A DNA stretch of 64,000 nucleotides from positions 1,429,001 to 1,493,000 of the forward strand of contig NZ_CP102451.1 in the NCBI RefSeq assembly GCF_024637875.1, given 5' to 3'. Positions 8,037 to 16,778 of this stretch are shown piece after piece. A model generated the notes under the pieces. That model had not been told where the DNA came from. It searched no databases and worked only from the letters and a program-made list of their open reading frames with translations. The stretch comes from Vagococcus luciliae. GTDB taxonomy: Bacteria; Bacillota; Bacilli; Lactobacillales; Vagococcaceae. A program made the translations under genes and the position numbers. Within the stretch, counting starts at the first letter, position 1, and every line of letters begins with the position of its first letter.

Positions 8037-8681
8037 ATGGATATTTTAGAAGTAACAAGTATCATTGGGACGATTGCTTTTTCGTTATCTGGAGCACTTG
8101 TTGCCATAGAGGAGAAATATGATTTATTGGGTATCACCGTTTTAGGTTTTGTCACGGCATTTGGTGGAGGTGCTTTAAGAAATTTAATATTAGGCTTATC
8201 AATGGAAATTTTTTGGAGTCAGACTATTTTGTTTTATGTTTCGTTTGCGACTATTGGTATTGTGTATTTATTTCCTAAAAAACTATCATCTATGAGAACA
8301 TTAGAATTAATTTCTGATGCGATAGGTTTAGCAGCGTTTAGTATTCAAGGTGCTTTGCACGGGTTAGGTATTAATGGTCATATTGGACCTGTTATTATGG
8401 CAGCATTATTAACAGGAACTGGTGGAGGGCTAATACGTGATATACTAGCAGGTAAAAAACCAAGTGTACTATGTGCTGAAATATATGGTAGTTGGTCTAT
8501 TTTGATTGCAATCTTACTTTATGTTTATCGACCAACGCATTCATTAGTGTATCTTTTTATTATTGCATTGACAGTGTTGTTAAGGGTAGTTGGTTTAACA
8601 TATGATTGGAATTTACCTAAGTCAAAATTTAATAATCATGATGATGATAATAGTCATCCATCACTAAAAATTGACTTATAA
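8037..8681 (+). CDS. TRIC-like (UPF0126) membrane protein
   Basis: A 214-residue protein with two homologous glycine-rich halves of three helices each. Each half carries the family motif: FGGGALRNLILG in the first and GTGGGLIRDILAG in the second. This is the UPF0126/TRIC-type fold, whose prokaryotic members behave as trimeric cation channels; some relatives were annotated as glycine transporters, so the substrate is uncertain. The ATG at 8037 follows AGGGGGTT; the upstream in-frame ATG at 7983 adds 18 non-conserved residues and overlaps a promoter-like TATAAT at 7977-7982. Confidence 0.82.
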   Translation: MDILEVTSIIGTIAFSLSGALVAIEEKYDLLGITVLGFVTAFGGGALRNLILGLSMEIFWSQTILFYVSFATIGIVYLFPKKLSSMRTLELISDAIGLAAFSIQGALHGLGINGHIGPVIMAALLTGTGGGLIRDILAGKKPSVLCAEIYGSWSILIAILLYVYRPTHSLVYLFIIALTVLLRVVGLTYDWNLPKSKFNNHDDDNSHPSLKIDL

Positions 8682-8721
8682 CCAATTGCATGATATATTT
8701 TACTGATAATATAGACTAAAG

Positions 8722-8748
8722 ATGTTAGATAGAATCATAAAGTGTTAG
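8722..8748 (+). CDS. Possible 8-residue leader peptide before the ABC-F gene
   Basis: A tiny open frame encoding MLDRIIKC ends 3 bases before the 5' arm of a perfect terminator hairpin. Its ribosome site is weak (CTAAAG). The placement resembles leader peptides that control antibiotic-responsive ABC-F genes, but translation is only inferred. Confidence 0.25.
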   Translation: MLDRIIKC

Positions 8749-8751
8749 GTA

Positions 8752-8790
8752 GAAAACAATTGATTGATTTTTCAATTGTTTTCTTTTTTT
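8752..8790 (+). terminator. Terminator/attenuator hairpin upstream of the ABC-F gene
   Basis: GAAAACAATTGA pairs perfectly with TCAATTGTTTTC and is followed by seven T residues. It ends about 18 bases before the ABC-F ribosome site. It may terminate the TRIC-like gene, act as an attenuator for the ABC-F gene, or both. Confidence 0.8.
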
Positions 8791-8821
8791 ATGATGATTT
8801 TAGTAAAAAGGAGATTCAACC

Positions 8822-10363
8822 GTGAGTATTTTAGAAATTGATGATTTGAAGTATGAATTACCAGATAAAATGTTGTATGAGAATGGTTCACTTCGTTTAA
8901 ATAAAGGTGAGCACCTTGGGTTAACAGGAAAAAATGGGGCAGGAAAATCTACCCTGTTAAAAATGATTCAAGGAGAAATTATGCCAGATGAAGGACGAAT
9001 TGTGTGGCAAAATAATATTATGATTTCTTATTTGGAGCAACAGCTAACCTTTAGTGAAGGTGACACAATGTTTGATTATTTAAAACAAGCATTTAGTCAT
9101 TTATATAAAATTAGTGATGAAATCCAAGAGATGTATGAAGAATATGCGACAACGTATGATGATGAGTTACTTGAAATAATTGGTAAAAAGCAAGAGAAAT
9201 TAGAAGCCAGTGATTTCTATTCAATAGAAACACAAATTGAACAAGTTGCCAATGGGCTAGGACTAACTGCAATTGGTTTGGATAAAGAAGTGGCTAAGTT
9301 AAGTGGTGGGCAACGATCGAAAGTCAGCTTGGCAAAATTATTACTAGAAAAAGCTGATGTATTTCTATTAGATGAACCGACAAACTACCTGGACGTTTCA
9401 CATATTGAATGGTTATCAGATTATTTAAACCAATTAGATAGCACGTATATTGTTATTTCTCATGATAGAGACTTTTTAAATAAAGTAACGACATGTATTT
9501 GTGATATTGATTACCATACGTTGACGAAATACAATGGTAATCTAGAAGCTGCGATGAAACAAAAACAAGCGAAAGCAGAACAGCACCAACGTGATTATGA
9601 AAAACAACAAAAAGAAATTGATAAATTGGAAGCTTACGTTAGAAAGTATAAAGCCGGAAGTCGTTCGAATATGGCGAAAAGTCGTGAAAAACAATTAAGT
9701 AAAATTGATAGACTGGCTGCTCCACCAAGTGGTAAACCAGGTAAATTTGAATTTCCGTATGAAATGAGTCATAGTCATTTAGTTCTTGAAACAAATGATT
9801 TATCAGTAGGGTACGAGTTTCCTCTACTAGAAAATATTAATTTTAGACTTCATAAGGGTGAAAAAATTGCGATTAAAGGATTTAATGGGATTGGAAAATC
9901 AACCTTATTAAAAACGTTAATCGGTGAGATTGATAGACTATCAGGCACAATTGAAATCAGTAATGATGTGAAAATTAATTATTTTTCACAAGATTTAAAT
10001 TGGGAACACCCAAATCAGTCAGCAATTGATTGGTTACAAGTTGTTCATCCAAAACTATCTAATAAAGAAGTACGTAGGGTTCTTTCTAAAAGTGGCATTA
10101 ATGATGATAATATGAGTAAACCTTTATCCCAACTTAGTGGGGGAGAGCAGTGTAAAGTGAAATTGTGTCACTTGACTTTAATCAAGAGTAACTTATTAGT
10201 ACTTGATGAACCAACCAACCATTTGGATCAACAAAGTAAAGATGCATTAAAAGAAACACTAAATCAATTTGAAGGAACGGTTTTACTTGTTTCTCATGAG
10301 ATGGATTTTTTAGAAGATTTAGTAGATCAAGTTTATGATGTTGCGTTAGGAAAAATGATATAA
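8822..10363 (+). CDS. ABC-F family ATPase (ribosome-associated type)
   Basis: A 513-residue soluble protein with two ABC domains and no membrane segments, the ABC-F plan. The first domain has Walker A GKNGAGKST (about 37-45), signature LSGGQRSK and Walker B LLDEPTNYLD. The second has GFNGIGKST, LSGGEQCK and LVLDEPTNHLD. Between them is a charged linker (about 230-305) with KQQKEIDKLEAYVRKYKAGS, the likely ribosome P-site tRNA interaction motif. It resembles YfmM/YdiF-like members more than the multidrug LsaA or MsrC proteins. The start is GTG with AAAAGGAG. It could be a translation factor or an antibiotic-protection protein; the leader hairpin keeps the second option open. Confidence 0.85.
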   Translation: MSILEIDDLKYELPDKMLYENGSLRLNKGEHLGLTGKNGAGKSTLLKMIQGEIMPDEGRIVWQNNIMISYLEQQLTFSEGDTMFDYLKQAFSHLYKISDEIQEMYEEYATTYDDELLEIIGKKQEKLEASDFYSIETQIEQVANGLGLTAIGLDKEVAKLSGGQRSKVSLAKLLLEKADVFLLDEPTNYLDVSHIEWLSDYLNQLDSTYIVISHDRDFLNKVTTCICDIDYHTLTKYNGNLEAAMKQKQAKAEQHQRDYEKQQKEIDKLEAYVRKYKAGSRSNMAKSREKQLSKIDRLAAPPSGKPGKFEFPYEMSHSHLVLETNDLSVGYEFPLLENINFRLHKGEKIAIKGFNGIGKSTLLKTLIGEIDRLSGTIEISNDVKINYFSQDLNWEHPNQSAIDWLQVVHPKLSNKEVRRVLSKSGINDDNMSKPLSQLSGGEQCKVKLCHLTLIKSNLLVLDEPTNHLDQQSKDALKETLNQFEGTVLLVSHEMDFLEDLVDQVYDVALGKMI

Positions 10364-10372
10364 AAAGTAAGT

Positions 10373-10397
10373 CCTCGAGAAATCGAGGTCTTTTTTT
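10373..10397 (+). terminator. Terminator after the ABC-F gene
   Basis: CCTCGA pairs with TCGAGG around a GAAA loop, followed by TCTTTTTTT. Confidence 0.88.
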
Positions 10398-10499
10398 GTT
10401 TTCAAAAAAGTAAAAGGTTTAGCATAAATGTAAAATAGTCAATAAAATTTAAGAATAAGAGATACAATAATATCAAAGGTATCTAATAAACAAAATATA

Positions 10500-10652
10500 T
10501 TGTATAAAAAAGATAGTAGATTTCAAACTACGAATATGATAAACTTATGTCTATCAATTGATTACAGAATTCTGGATGGTCAACAAATTAGGGCTTGTTT
10601 AAAAGATGTTAAAATAAATTTTTCATCTGGATCAAATAGTTATTGGGTTTAG
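10500..10652 (+). pseudogene. Remnant of a 2-oxoacid dehydrogenase E2 acyltransferase gene
   Basis: In the 400-base gap before the EIIC-like gene, one frame reads NMINLCLSIDYRILDGQQI, then RACLKDVKI and a stop. This matches the C-terminal active-site block of lipoyl E2 acyltransferases (MxNLSLTxDHRxxDGxxxxxFLxxVK). The catalytic histidine is replaced by tyrosine. No start codon, ribosome site or upstream catalytic domain remains, so this looks like a decayed fragment. The rest of 10398-10777 holds only AT-rich sequence and a promoter-like pair before the next gene. Confidence 0.45.
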
Positions 10653-10691
10653 TTTAACCTACCAAACGCTATGGATAAAGATAGATTTCTT

Positions 10692-10720
10692 GAGATAATC
10701 AGGATGTCTCATTATTTTAT
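10692..10720 (+). promoter_or_regulatory. Possible promoter of the EIIC-like gene
   Basis: TTGAGA (10692-10697) and TATTTT (10715-10720) are 17 bases apart, about 57 bases before the start codon. Confidence 0.35.
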
Positions 10721-10777
10721 TTAAGTAAGTGAAATTTTTCCCAAACTATAAAAATAATATTAATAGGAGTTTTTGAT

Positions 10778-11827
10778 ATGACGAAAACAGAGACAACAAA
10801 ACTAACCCCGCGCCTGTTTCTTAATAAGGTTTTAGCTGGTACAGCTCAGGGTACAATTATTGCATTAATTCCAAATGCTGTACTGGGTGCAATTCTAAAG
10901 TATTTTTCTCAATATGATATTATACAAATGATTATTCATGCTGGATTAATTTTCCAATTAGCAACCCCATTAATCATAGGAGCGTTAATTGCTCATCAAT
11001 TTGGTTTAACTCCAACAAAAATGATGATTGCTGGAGGTGCTGCTTTTGCGGGTTCAGGTGTTATTAAATTTAATACAGATATCAATTCTTATGTAGGAGC
11101 AGGTACTGGAGACATTATCAATATTATGATCACTGCGTCGGTCGCTGTATTGATGATGTTATACATTGGAAGTAAATTTGGTTCAGTTGAAATTATTGCC
11201 ATGCCAATTGTTGTAGGTGTAGGTGCTGGTTTAATAGGTATGATAGCTTATCCATTTGTAACACAAATTACAGTTGCCATTGGAAAATTAATTAATAATT
11301 TTACTGATTTCCAACCAATTGTGATGAGTATTTTAATTGCCTGTTCTTTTGCCACACTGATTATTTCTCCAATTACAACAGTAGGGATTGGACTTGCTAT
11401 CGGGTTAAACGGTGTATCAGCTGGTGCAGCTGCTATGGGAATAGCAGCTACAACGATTGTATTAGTTATTAATTCATGGAAAACCAATGAATCAGGTGTA
11501 ACTTTAGCCATTGCATTAGGTGGAATGAAAATGATGATGCCTAACTTATTTAAATACCCAATTATTTTAGTACCGGTGTTATTTACAGCAATTATTTCTG
11601 CTATTCCAGTGGCTTTGCTAAATATTTCTGGAATACCTCAATCAGCTGGGTTTGGGCTAGTTGGGTTAGTTGGACCACTTGCTTCACTTGATTCAGGATT
11701 AAATATTATTCTATTAATCATATGTTGGTTTGTTGTTCCAATTGCAGCAGGACTTCTGTCAAAATTTATTTTTGAAAAAGTATTCAAACTTTATGACAGT
11801 AAAGTAGTGTTCGCGTATCAAGGTTAG
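10778..11827 (+). CDS. Orphan PTS EIIC-like membrane carrier (PF13303-type)
   Basis: A 349-residue, very hydrophobic protein with about ten transmembrane segments. It looks like the stand-alone EIIC_2 family: an N-terminal LTPRLFLNKVLAGTAQGTII, small-residue-rich helices, and a central ISPITTVGIGLAIGLNGVSA. No EIIA or EIIB domain is fused or encoded nearby, so classical phosphotransfer is doubtful. TAGGAG lies before the ATG. The next gene encodes a ketopantoate reductase-family enzyme about 400 bases downstream without a clear terminator between them. A role in carrying pantoate or a related 2-keto or hydroxy acid is only an inference from this context. Confidence 0.75.
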   Translation: MTKTETTKLTPRLFLNKVLAGTAQGTIIALIPNAVLGAILKYFSQYDIIQMIIHAGLIFQLATPLIIGALIAHQFGLTPTKMMIAGGAAFAGSGVIKFNTDINSYVGAGTGDIINIMITASVAVLMMLYIGSKFGSVEIIAMPIVVGVGAGLIGMIAYPFVTQITVAIGKLINNFTDFQPIVMSILIACSFATLIISPITTVGIGLAIGLNGVSAGAAAMGIAATTIVLVINSWKTNESGVTLAIALGGMKMMMPNLFKYPIILVPVLFTAIISAIPVALLNISGIPQSAGFGLVGLVGPLASLDSGLNIILLIICWFVVPIAAGLLSKFIFEKVFKLYDSKVVFAYQG

Positions 11828-12234
11828 TTTCCTTTAAGAGTTTGGAAGGATTAAGGGATATTAAAACCTTTATTACACTAAGTTCAATTAGAAATGATTA
11901 GATAGAATTGTTTTTTTATAGATTATGGATTAACACTTGTAAACAATCATCTTGTAAAAAAGTCTAGTTTATATTCAAAAAAACGATTTTTTCTAATAAT
12001 AAATGGCATCATTATATGGTTAGTTGATAAGGATAAAGTAGGCTCTTTTTAAAGGTTTAACAGTAATGTATTAGGAGATAACTCAATATATTATATGGAT
12101 TTGTTTACAAAATTGCTATAAAAGGATGTCTTATCAAGTAATATTTAAAACATAAGATAAAAAGATGATATTGTAAACGATTTATATTGATAGTACTATA
12201 AACAATGGTAAATAATTAATTGGAGGAATTATAG
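11828..12234 (+). other. 407-base gene-free stretch with a possible promoter and weak cre-like site
   Basis: I see no convincing gene here. The 3' part has TTGTAA (12171-12176) and TATAAA (12197-12202), separated by 20 bases. TTGTAAACGATTTAT (12171-12185) resembles a CcpA cre site with one consensus mismatch at the outer C. TGTTTACA and TTGTAAACAA motifs occur further upstream. No strong hairpin terminator follows the EIIC-like gene. Confidence 0.35.
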
Positions 12235-13176
12235 ATGAATATAGTTATTGCAGGTGCAGGAGCAATGGGAAGTCGTTTTGGTATTATGTTAAAACAGGCA
12301 GGAGAAAATGTGATTTTAGTTGATGGTTGGCAACAACACATTGACGAGATTAATCAAAATGGATTAAAAGCTAATTTCAATGGTCAAGATGTAACAGAAG
12401 TCATTCCTGCATATAATCAAAATGATTTATCAGATGTTGATTTCTCAGCAGATTTAGTTATTTTATTTACAAAAGCAATGCAACTAGATAAAATGCTTCA
12501 ATCACTTGATAACATGTTAGGCAAAGATACAATTGTATTATGCTTATTAAATGGTATCGGTCATGAAGATGTGATTAAAAAATATGTTGATTATGACAAT
12601 ATTCTACTAGGTAATACAATGTGGACAGCTGGAATGGAAGGACCAGGTAAAGTGACGTTATTTGGTAATGGAAGTATTGATTTACAAAATTTAGGTGAAG
12701 GCAAAGAAGATATGGCTCAGAATATAGCAGACGTCTTAACTAATGCAGACCTAAATGCTAGGGTATCTCAAGATATTTTAACGTCAATTTATCGAAAAGC
12801 ATGTGTAAATGGTACGATGAATGGGCTTTGTACTATTTTAGATTCTAATATGGCAGATTTTGGTGATACATCAAGTGCTAATACAATCATTAAAAAAATT
12901 GTTTCTGAATTTTTAGCGGTTGCTCGTGTTGAAAATGTTTTTTTAGATGAAGAAGCTGTTATTGAACAAATCAATGGTTGTTTTAATAGAGAGACTATTG
13001 GTTTGCACCATCCTTCAATGTATCAAGATTTAGTTATTAATAATCGTTTAACAGAAATTGATTACATTAATGGTGCAATTGTTCGTAAAGGAAAAGAATA
13101 TGGTATAGAAACGCCTTATTGCGAATTTTTAACTTTATTAATTCATTCCAAAGAAGAAATTGTTAGAGCAAAATAA
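12235..13176 (+). CDS. Ketopantoate reductase family protein (PanE/ApbA-like)
   Basis: A 313-residue cytosolic NADPH-dependent reductase. The Rossmann start MNIVIAGAGAMGSRFG carries the nucleotide-binding GxGxxG. TKAMQ, the LLNGIGHED loop and the lysine/asparagine pair in YRKACVNGTMN fit the 2-dehydropantoate 2-reductase fold (N-terminal ApbA plus C-terminal all-alpha domain, from about 180). Its usual reaction is ketopantoate to pantoate for CoA synthesis, but paralogues reduce other 2-keto acids, and no panB/panC neighbours are seen. Strong ribosome site (TTGGAGGAATT). It ends at an 18-bp terminator stem. Confidence 0.85.
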   Translation: MNIVIAGAGAMGSRFGIMLKQAGENVILVDGWQQHIDEINQNGLKANFNGQDVTEVIPAYNQNDLSDVDFSADLVILFTKAMQLDKMLQSLDNMLGKDTIVLCLLNGIGHEDVIKKYVDYDNILLGNTMWTAGMEGPGKVTLFGNGSIDLQNLGEGKEDMAQNIADVLTNADLNARVSQDILTSIYRKACVNGTMNGLCTILDSNMADFGDTSSANTIIKKIVSEFLAVARVENVFLDEEAVIEQINGCFNRETIGLHHPSMYQDLVINNRLTEIDYINGAIVRKGKEYGIETPYCEFLTLLIHSKEEIVRAK

Positions 13177-13183
13177 AAGACAT

Positions 13184-13232
13184 CACAGTTTAAATTTTAT
13201 GCGAACACATAAAATTTAAACTGTGTTTTTTT
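13184..13232 (+). terminator. Terminator after the ketopantoate reductase gene
   Basis: An 18-bp perfect stem (CACAGTTTAAATTTTATG with its complement 13208-13225) with a six-base loop, followed by TTTTTTT. Confidence 0.92.
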
Positions 13233-13290
13233 ATCGAATATTATATAGTTTGTTTAGTCAAAACTTTAATTTGTTCATTAAAACTTCTTT

Positions 13291-13305
13291 ATGTAAGCGT
13301 TATTA
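13291..13305 (+). promoter_or_regulatory. cre-like CcpA site upstream of the GH85 gene
   Basis: ATGTAAGCGTTATTA matches the cre consensus WTGNAANCGNWNNCW at 14 of 15 positions. It lies 39 bases before the chosen start codon. CcpA is encoded in this window, so carbon catabolite control of the glycosidase is plausible. Confidence 0.55.
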
Positions 13306-13343
13306 TGGTGTTGGGAATAAATATAATATTCGGGGGAATAATA

Positions 13344-16184
13344 ATGAATAAAAAACGCATGACACAATCGTCAATGATTTTGATGTTAATGTCGACAGGT
13401 TTAGTCATATCTGGGTGTTCCAATAGTAAATCAGCCAATGATTTTGTCTATTCAGAAACACCATCAAGTAAAATAGATCGTGGAATGGATAACCAACCAG
13501 AATCTTCTTATTGGTTCCCGGAAGATTTTTTAGCGTGGGATTTTAACAATGATCCAGATGCAAAGTATAATGTTAGTAACATACCTTTAGCAAAAAGAGT
13601 AGATAAAAAAGAGTTAACACCTTCTAATGATATTCAAGACAAACAAACAAAAGTAGTTGCGTTATCTATTATGAATAGTAGTACTAGTGGAAATTCACCT
13701 TTTGGTATTAACACGTTTGATGCGAATGTCTTTTCTTATTGGCAATATATTGATCAGTTAGTATATTGGGGTGGCTCCTCAGGTGAAGGGATTATTGTTC
13801 CACCTAGTCCAGATGTCATAGATGCCTCTCATAAAAACGGCGTACCAGTTCTAGGAACAATTTTTTTCCCACAAACAGAGCATGGCGGAAAAATTGAATG
13901 GTTAGAAGAATTTTTACAAAAAGATGACAGCGGTCATTTCCCAGCAGTTGATAAGATGATTGAAGTTGCTGAAACATATGGTTTTGACGGCTGGTTTATC
14001 AATCAAGAAACAGATAATCTTGTGACCAGTTTTGATGATGTAAAAGACGGAAAAGAAACAGAAGAATCAACAGAAGAGGGTCTAACAAAAGAACATGCCA
14101 CTTTAATGATGGAGTTAATTAAAGAATTTAAAGAAACAGCACCAGAAACATTAGATATTATGTGGTATGATTCGATGACATCTGAAGGAAAAATGGATTG
14201 GCAAAATGCTTTAACAGATGCAAATAAATCGTATCTTGTTGATAGTGAAATGAATCCATTATCTGATTCTATGTTTTTAAATTTTTGGTGGAATACAGAA
14301 AAATTTGCCAAAGATGAACTATTAAAAGAATCAAACATTAAAGCCCAAAAAGAAGGAATTGATCCTTACTCACTATATGCTGGAATTGACGTTCAGGAAA
14401 ATGGTTACTCAACACCTGTTAAATGGGATTTATTTATGAATGAAAAAGGAAAACCTTACACATCACTAGGTCTTTATGTTCCTAGTTGGACTTATGCTTC
14501 AACCGATAACCCTGATGATTTCCAAATGAAAGAAAATATTTTCTGGGTGAACTCTCAATCAGATCCAAGACAAGCCACATTACCAAAAGAGGGCGAATGG
14601 CCTGGTATTTCGACTTTTTCTATCGAGCAAACGGCTATTACTAGTGTGCCATTTAAAACGAATTTTAATCTAGGAAATGGATATAACTATTTTATTGACG
14701 GAGAAAAAGTTTCTAGTAGAAATTGGAACAATCGAAGTCTACAAGATATCATGCCAACATATCGTTGGGAGATAGATTATGGTAAAGGAAATGATGGCAG
14801 CATGTCGATTGACTATGCGGATGCTTATAATGGAGGAAACTCACTAAAATATCGTGGAAATATGAAGAAAAATGCAACCAATAATATTCATTTATATCGA
14901 ACTAATATGACTATAGATAAAAATAATGTAATATCTACAACGGCTAAAGCCAATGAAGAAACAGAATTAAATCTAGTTGCAACATTAAAAGATGGTAAAA
15001 AACAAGTTCTTAGTCCAAATGGGGCAATTAAAGAAGATTGGACGCGTGTGACTTACGACACAGACAAGCTAGTTGGAAAAACGATTACTGATATTTCTTA
15101 TGAGTGGAAAACAACATCAGATGCTCCTGATTATGAGTTTAAATTAGGTGAACTTTCTGTGTTACCTAAAGAAGAAAAATCAGTGATGGATATTAAAAAG
15201 TTATCGATAGAAGATGCCATATTTGATGAGGAAGAAAGTAATTTTGCTGGCGTACGTTTATCGTGGGAATCAGATAAAATTGATGGATTAAGTCACTATG
15301 ATATTTATCAAGTGAATGATGACAAATCTCGTTCATTTATTGGAGCAACCCTGTCATCAACTCACTATATTAATGCGTTAGAAAGAGTAGGAGAATCCAA
15401 TAAAACAACACTCGAAGTTGTGCCAGTTGATGTGTTTGGTAAAAGAGGAAAACAAACAGAAACAGTTGTTCTTGAATGGCCGGATAATAGTTTACCAAAA
15501 GCAGATTTTACTGCTTCACAAACATTAATTGCACCAGGACAAGAAGTAACATTTACTAACCAATCAACAGATAATACTGATGAAATCATTTGGGAATTTG
15601 AAGGTGGCGACATAAAATCTAGTACCAAAGAAAATCCCATTGTAACCTTTGATAAAGAGGGAAGTTATAAAGTTAAATTAACAGCTAAAAATAAATCTGG
15701 TGAATCAGTGATGGAACAAGAAAAATTCATCGTCGTGAGTGAAAAAGTAAAAGATGAGCTTGAAAAATTATCAACAAAAGACAGTCACGTTGAAGCGTCA
15801 TCGTTTATTAATGATGGTGAAGCTCCGCAATTTGTTTTAGACGGCAATTTAGAGACAAAATGGTGTGCAGTTGGATCAGCTCCACATGATATTATTATTG
15901 ATTTAGGAGCAGTTAAAACAGTAAGCCAAGTAAATATATTCCATGCTGAAGCTGGTGGCGAAAGTCCTGATATGAACTCAAAAGCTTATAAAATTGAAGT
16001 CAGTGAAGATGGAAAAGAATACAAACAAGTGAAACGTGTGATTAGCAACACAGCTAGCGAAACAATAGATACATTTGCACCGGTTAAAGCACAATATGTT
16101 CGTCTCACTCTAGACAAACCTAGCCAAGGTGCAGACTCAGCTGCTAGAATTTACGGTATTGATATTTTGGGAATTAAGGAATAG
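13344..16184 (+). CDS. GH85 endo-beta-N-acetylglucosaminidase, lipoprotein
   Basis: A 946-residue surface enzyme predicted to cleave the chitobiose core of N-glycans. From the ATG at 13344 (after TTCGGGGG) the signal peptide ends in a lipobox with C25 (LVISGC), so it should be a membrane-anchored lipoprotein. The GH85 domain spans about 60-480, and the catalytic pair is N220/E222 in DGWFINQE. Then follow a beta-rich region, an Fn3-like domain (about 632-715), a PKD-like domain (about 718-805) and a C-terminal F5/8 (CBM32-like) domain (about 815-946) with FVLDGNLETKW. A cre-like site precedes it and a terminator follows, so it is monocistronic. Confidence 0.93.
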   Translation: MNKKRMTQSSMILMLMSTGLVISGCSNSKSANDFVYSETPSSKIDRGMDNQPESSYWFPEDFLAWDFNNDPDAKYNVSNIPLAKRVDKKELTPSNDIQDKQTKVVALSIMNSSTSGNSPFGINTFDANVFSYWQYIDQLVYWGGSSGEGIIVPPSPDVIDASHKNGVPVLGTIFFPQTEHGGKIEWLEEFLQKDDSGHFPAVDKMIEVAETYGFDGWFINQETDNLVTSFDDVKDGKETEESTEEGLTKEHATLMMELIKEFKETAPETLDIMWYDSMTSEGKMDWQNALTDANKSYLVDSEMNPLSDSMFLNFWWNTEKFAKDELLKESNIKAQKEGIDPYSLYAGIDVQENGYSTPVKWDLFMNEKGKPYTSLGLYVPSWTYASTDNPDDFQMKENIFWVNSQSDPRQATLPKEGEWPGISTFSIEQTAITSVPFKTNFNLGNGYNYFIDGEKVSSRNWNNRSLQDIMPTYRWEIDYGKGNDGSMSIDYADAYNGGNSLKYRGNMKKNATNNIHLYRTNMTIDKNNVISTTAKANEETELNLVATLKDGKKQVLSPNGAIKEDWTRVTYDTDKLVGKTITDISYEWKTTSDAPDYEFKLGELSVLPKEEKSVMDIKKLSIEDAIFDEEESNFAGVRLSWESDKIDGLSHYDIYQVNDDKSRSFIGATLSSTHYINALERVGESNKTTLEVVPVDVFGKRGKQTETVVLEWPDNSLPKADFTASQTLIAPGQEVTFTNQSTDNTDEIIWEFEGGDIKSSTKENPIVTFDKEGSYKVKLTAKNKSGESVMEQEKFIVVSEKVKDELEKLSTKDSHVEASSFINDGEAPQFVLDGNLETKWCAVGSAPHDIIIDLGAVKTVSQVNIFHAEAGGESPDMNSKAYKIEVSEDGKEYKQVKRVISNTASETIDTFAPVKAQYVRLTLDKPSQGADSAARIYGIDILGIKE

Positions 16185-16192
16185 TATTTTAA

Positions 16193-16231
16193 AAAGATTA
16201 ACCTTTTAAAATGAAGGTTAATCTTTTTTTG
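16193..16231. terminator. Terminator of the GH85 gene, overlapping the end of the GNAT gene
   Basis: AAAGATTAACCTT pairs perfectly with AAGGTTAATCTTT around an 8-base loop, then TTTTT. Its 3' arm overlaps the last codons of the convergent GNAT gene. Confidence 0.88.
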
Positions 16232-16778
16232 TATTTAAATATTCAGATTTTAATAAACTGTATTTGTTTAAATTAACAAAGTGATTTTGTCTAAAAATAT
16301 CTTCTCTTTCAATACCGTCCAAGTGAAATCCAACTTTTTTAGCAACTTGATTACTCGCTACATTAGTTTCTTCAGCCAGTATAACTAACTTGTTTAAGTC
16401 TAAATTTGTAAAGGCAATGTCAATGAGACAATTTACACAGTCACTCATGATACCTTTTCCAGTATAGTCAGAGTCCAGCCAGTATCCAATTTCAGCTTTT
16501 TTATGAGTTTTATTTATATTATGTAAATCAATACAACCAATGATTTTTGTATTGGTTATAATAAATAAAACCAGTTCTTTTTGTTCAGACTCTTGTTTTA
16601 TAGAATGAGTAATAAAATGTTCGCTATCTTTTACAACGTTAGTAAGTGCAACAAAATCAAGAAATGTTTCTAAATGTTTTTGATTTTTTCTAATAAGGAG
16701 AAAAAATTCTTCAGCCATATGGATATCTGGTTTAACTAAATCAATCGACGAGTTTACGGGTAGCTTAAAATAAAACAA
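16218..16778 (-). CDS. GNAT family N-acetyltransferase (RimJ/RimL-like)
   Basis: A 186-residue acetyl-CoA-dependent acetyltransferase of the RimL-like GNAT subgroup. It has IGCIDLHNINKTHKKAEIGYW leading to the acetyl-CoA loop YTGKGIMSDCVNCLIDIAF and the C-terminal NVASNQVAKKVGFHLDGIER, where family members contact CoA. The start is a TTG after AGGATG; no better upstream start is seen. It is alone on the minus strand between the GH85 gene and the WxL locus. The target could be a ribosomal protein or a small amine. Confidence 0.85.
   Translation of the reverse strand: MFYFKLPVNSSIDLVKPDIHMAEEFFLLIRKNQKHLETFLDFVALTNVVKDSEHFITHSIKQESEQKELVLFIITNTKIIGCIDLHNINKTHKKAEIGYWLDSDYTGKGIMSDCVNCLIDIAFTNLDLNKLVILAEETNVASNQVAKKVGFHLDGIEREDIFRQNHFVNLNKYSLLKSEYLNTKKD

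Noticed and set aside
11248-11511. Minus-strand frame inside the EIIC-like gene
   Set aside because: It is the shadow of a hydrophobic coding frame, with no ribosome site and no family similarity.
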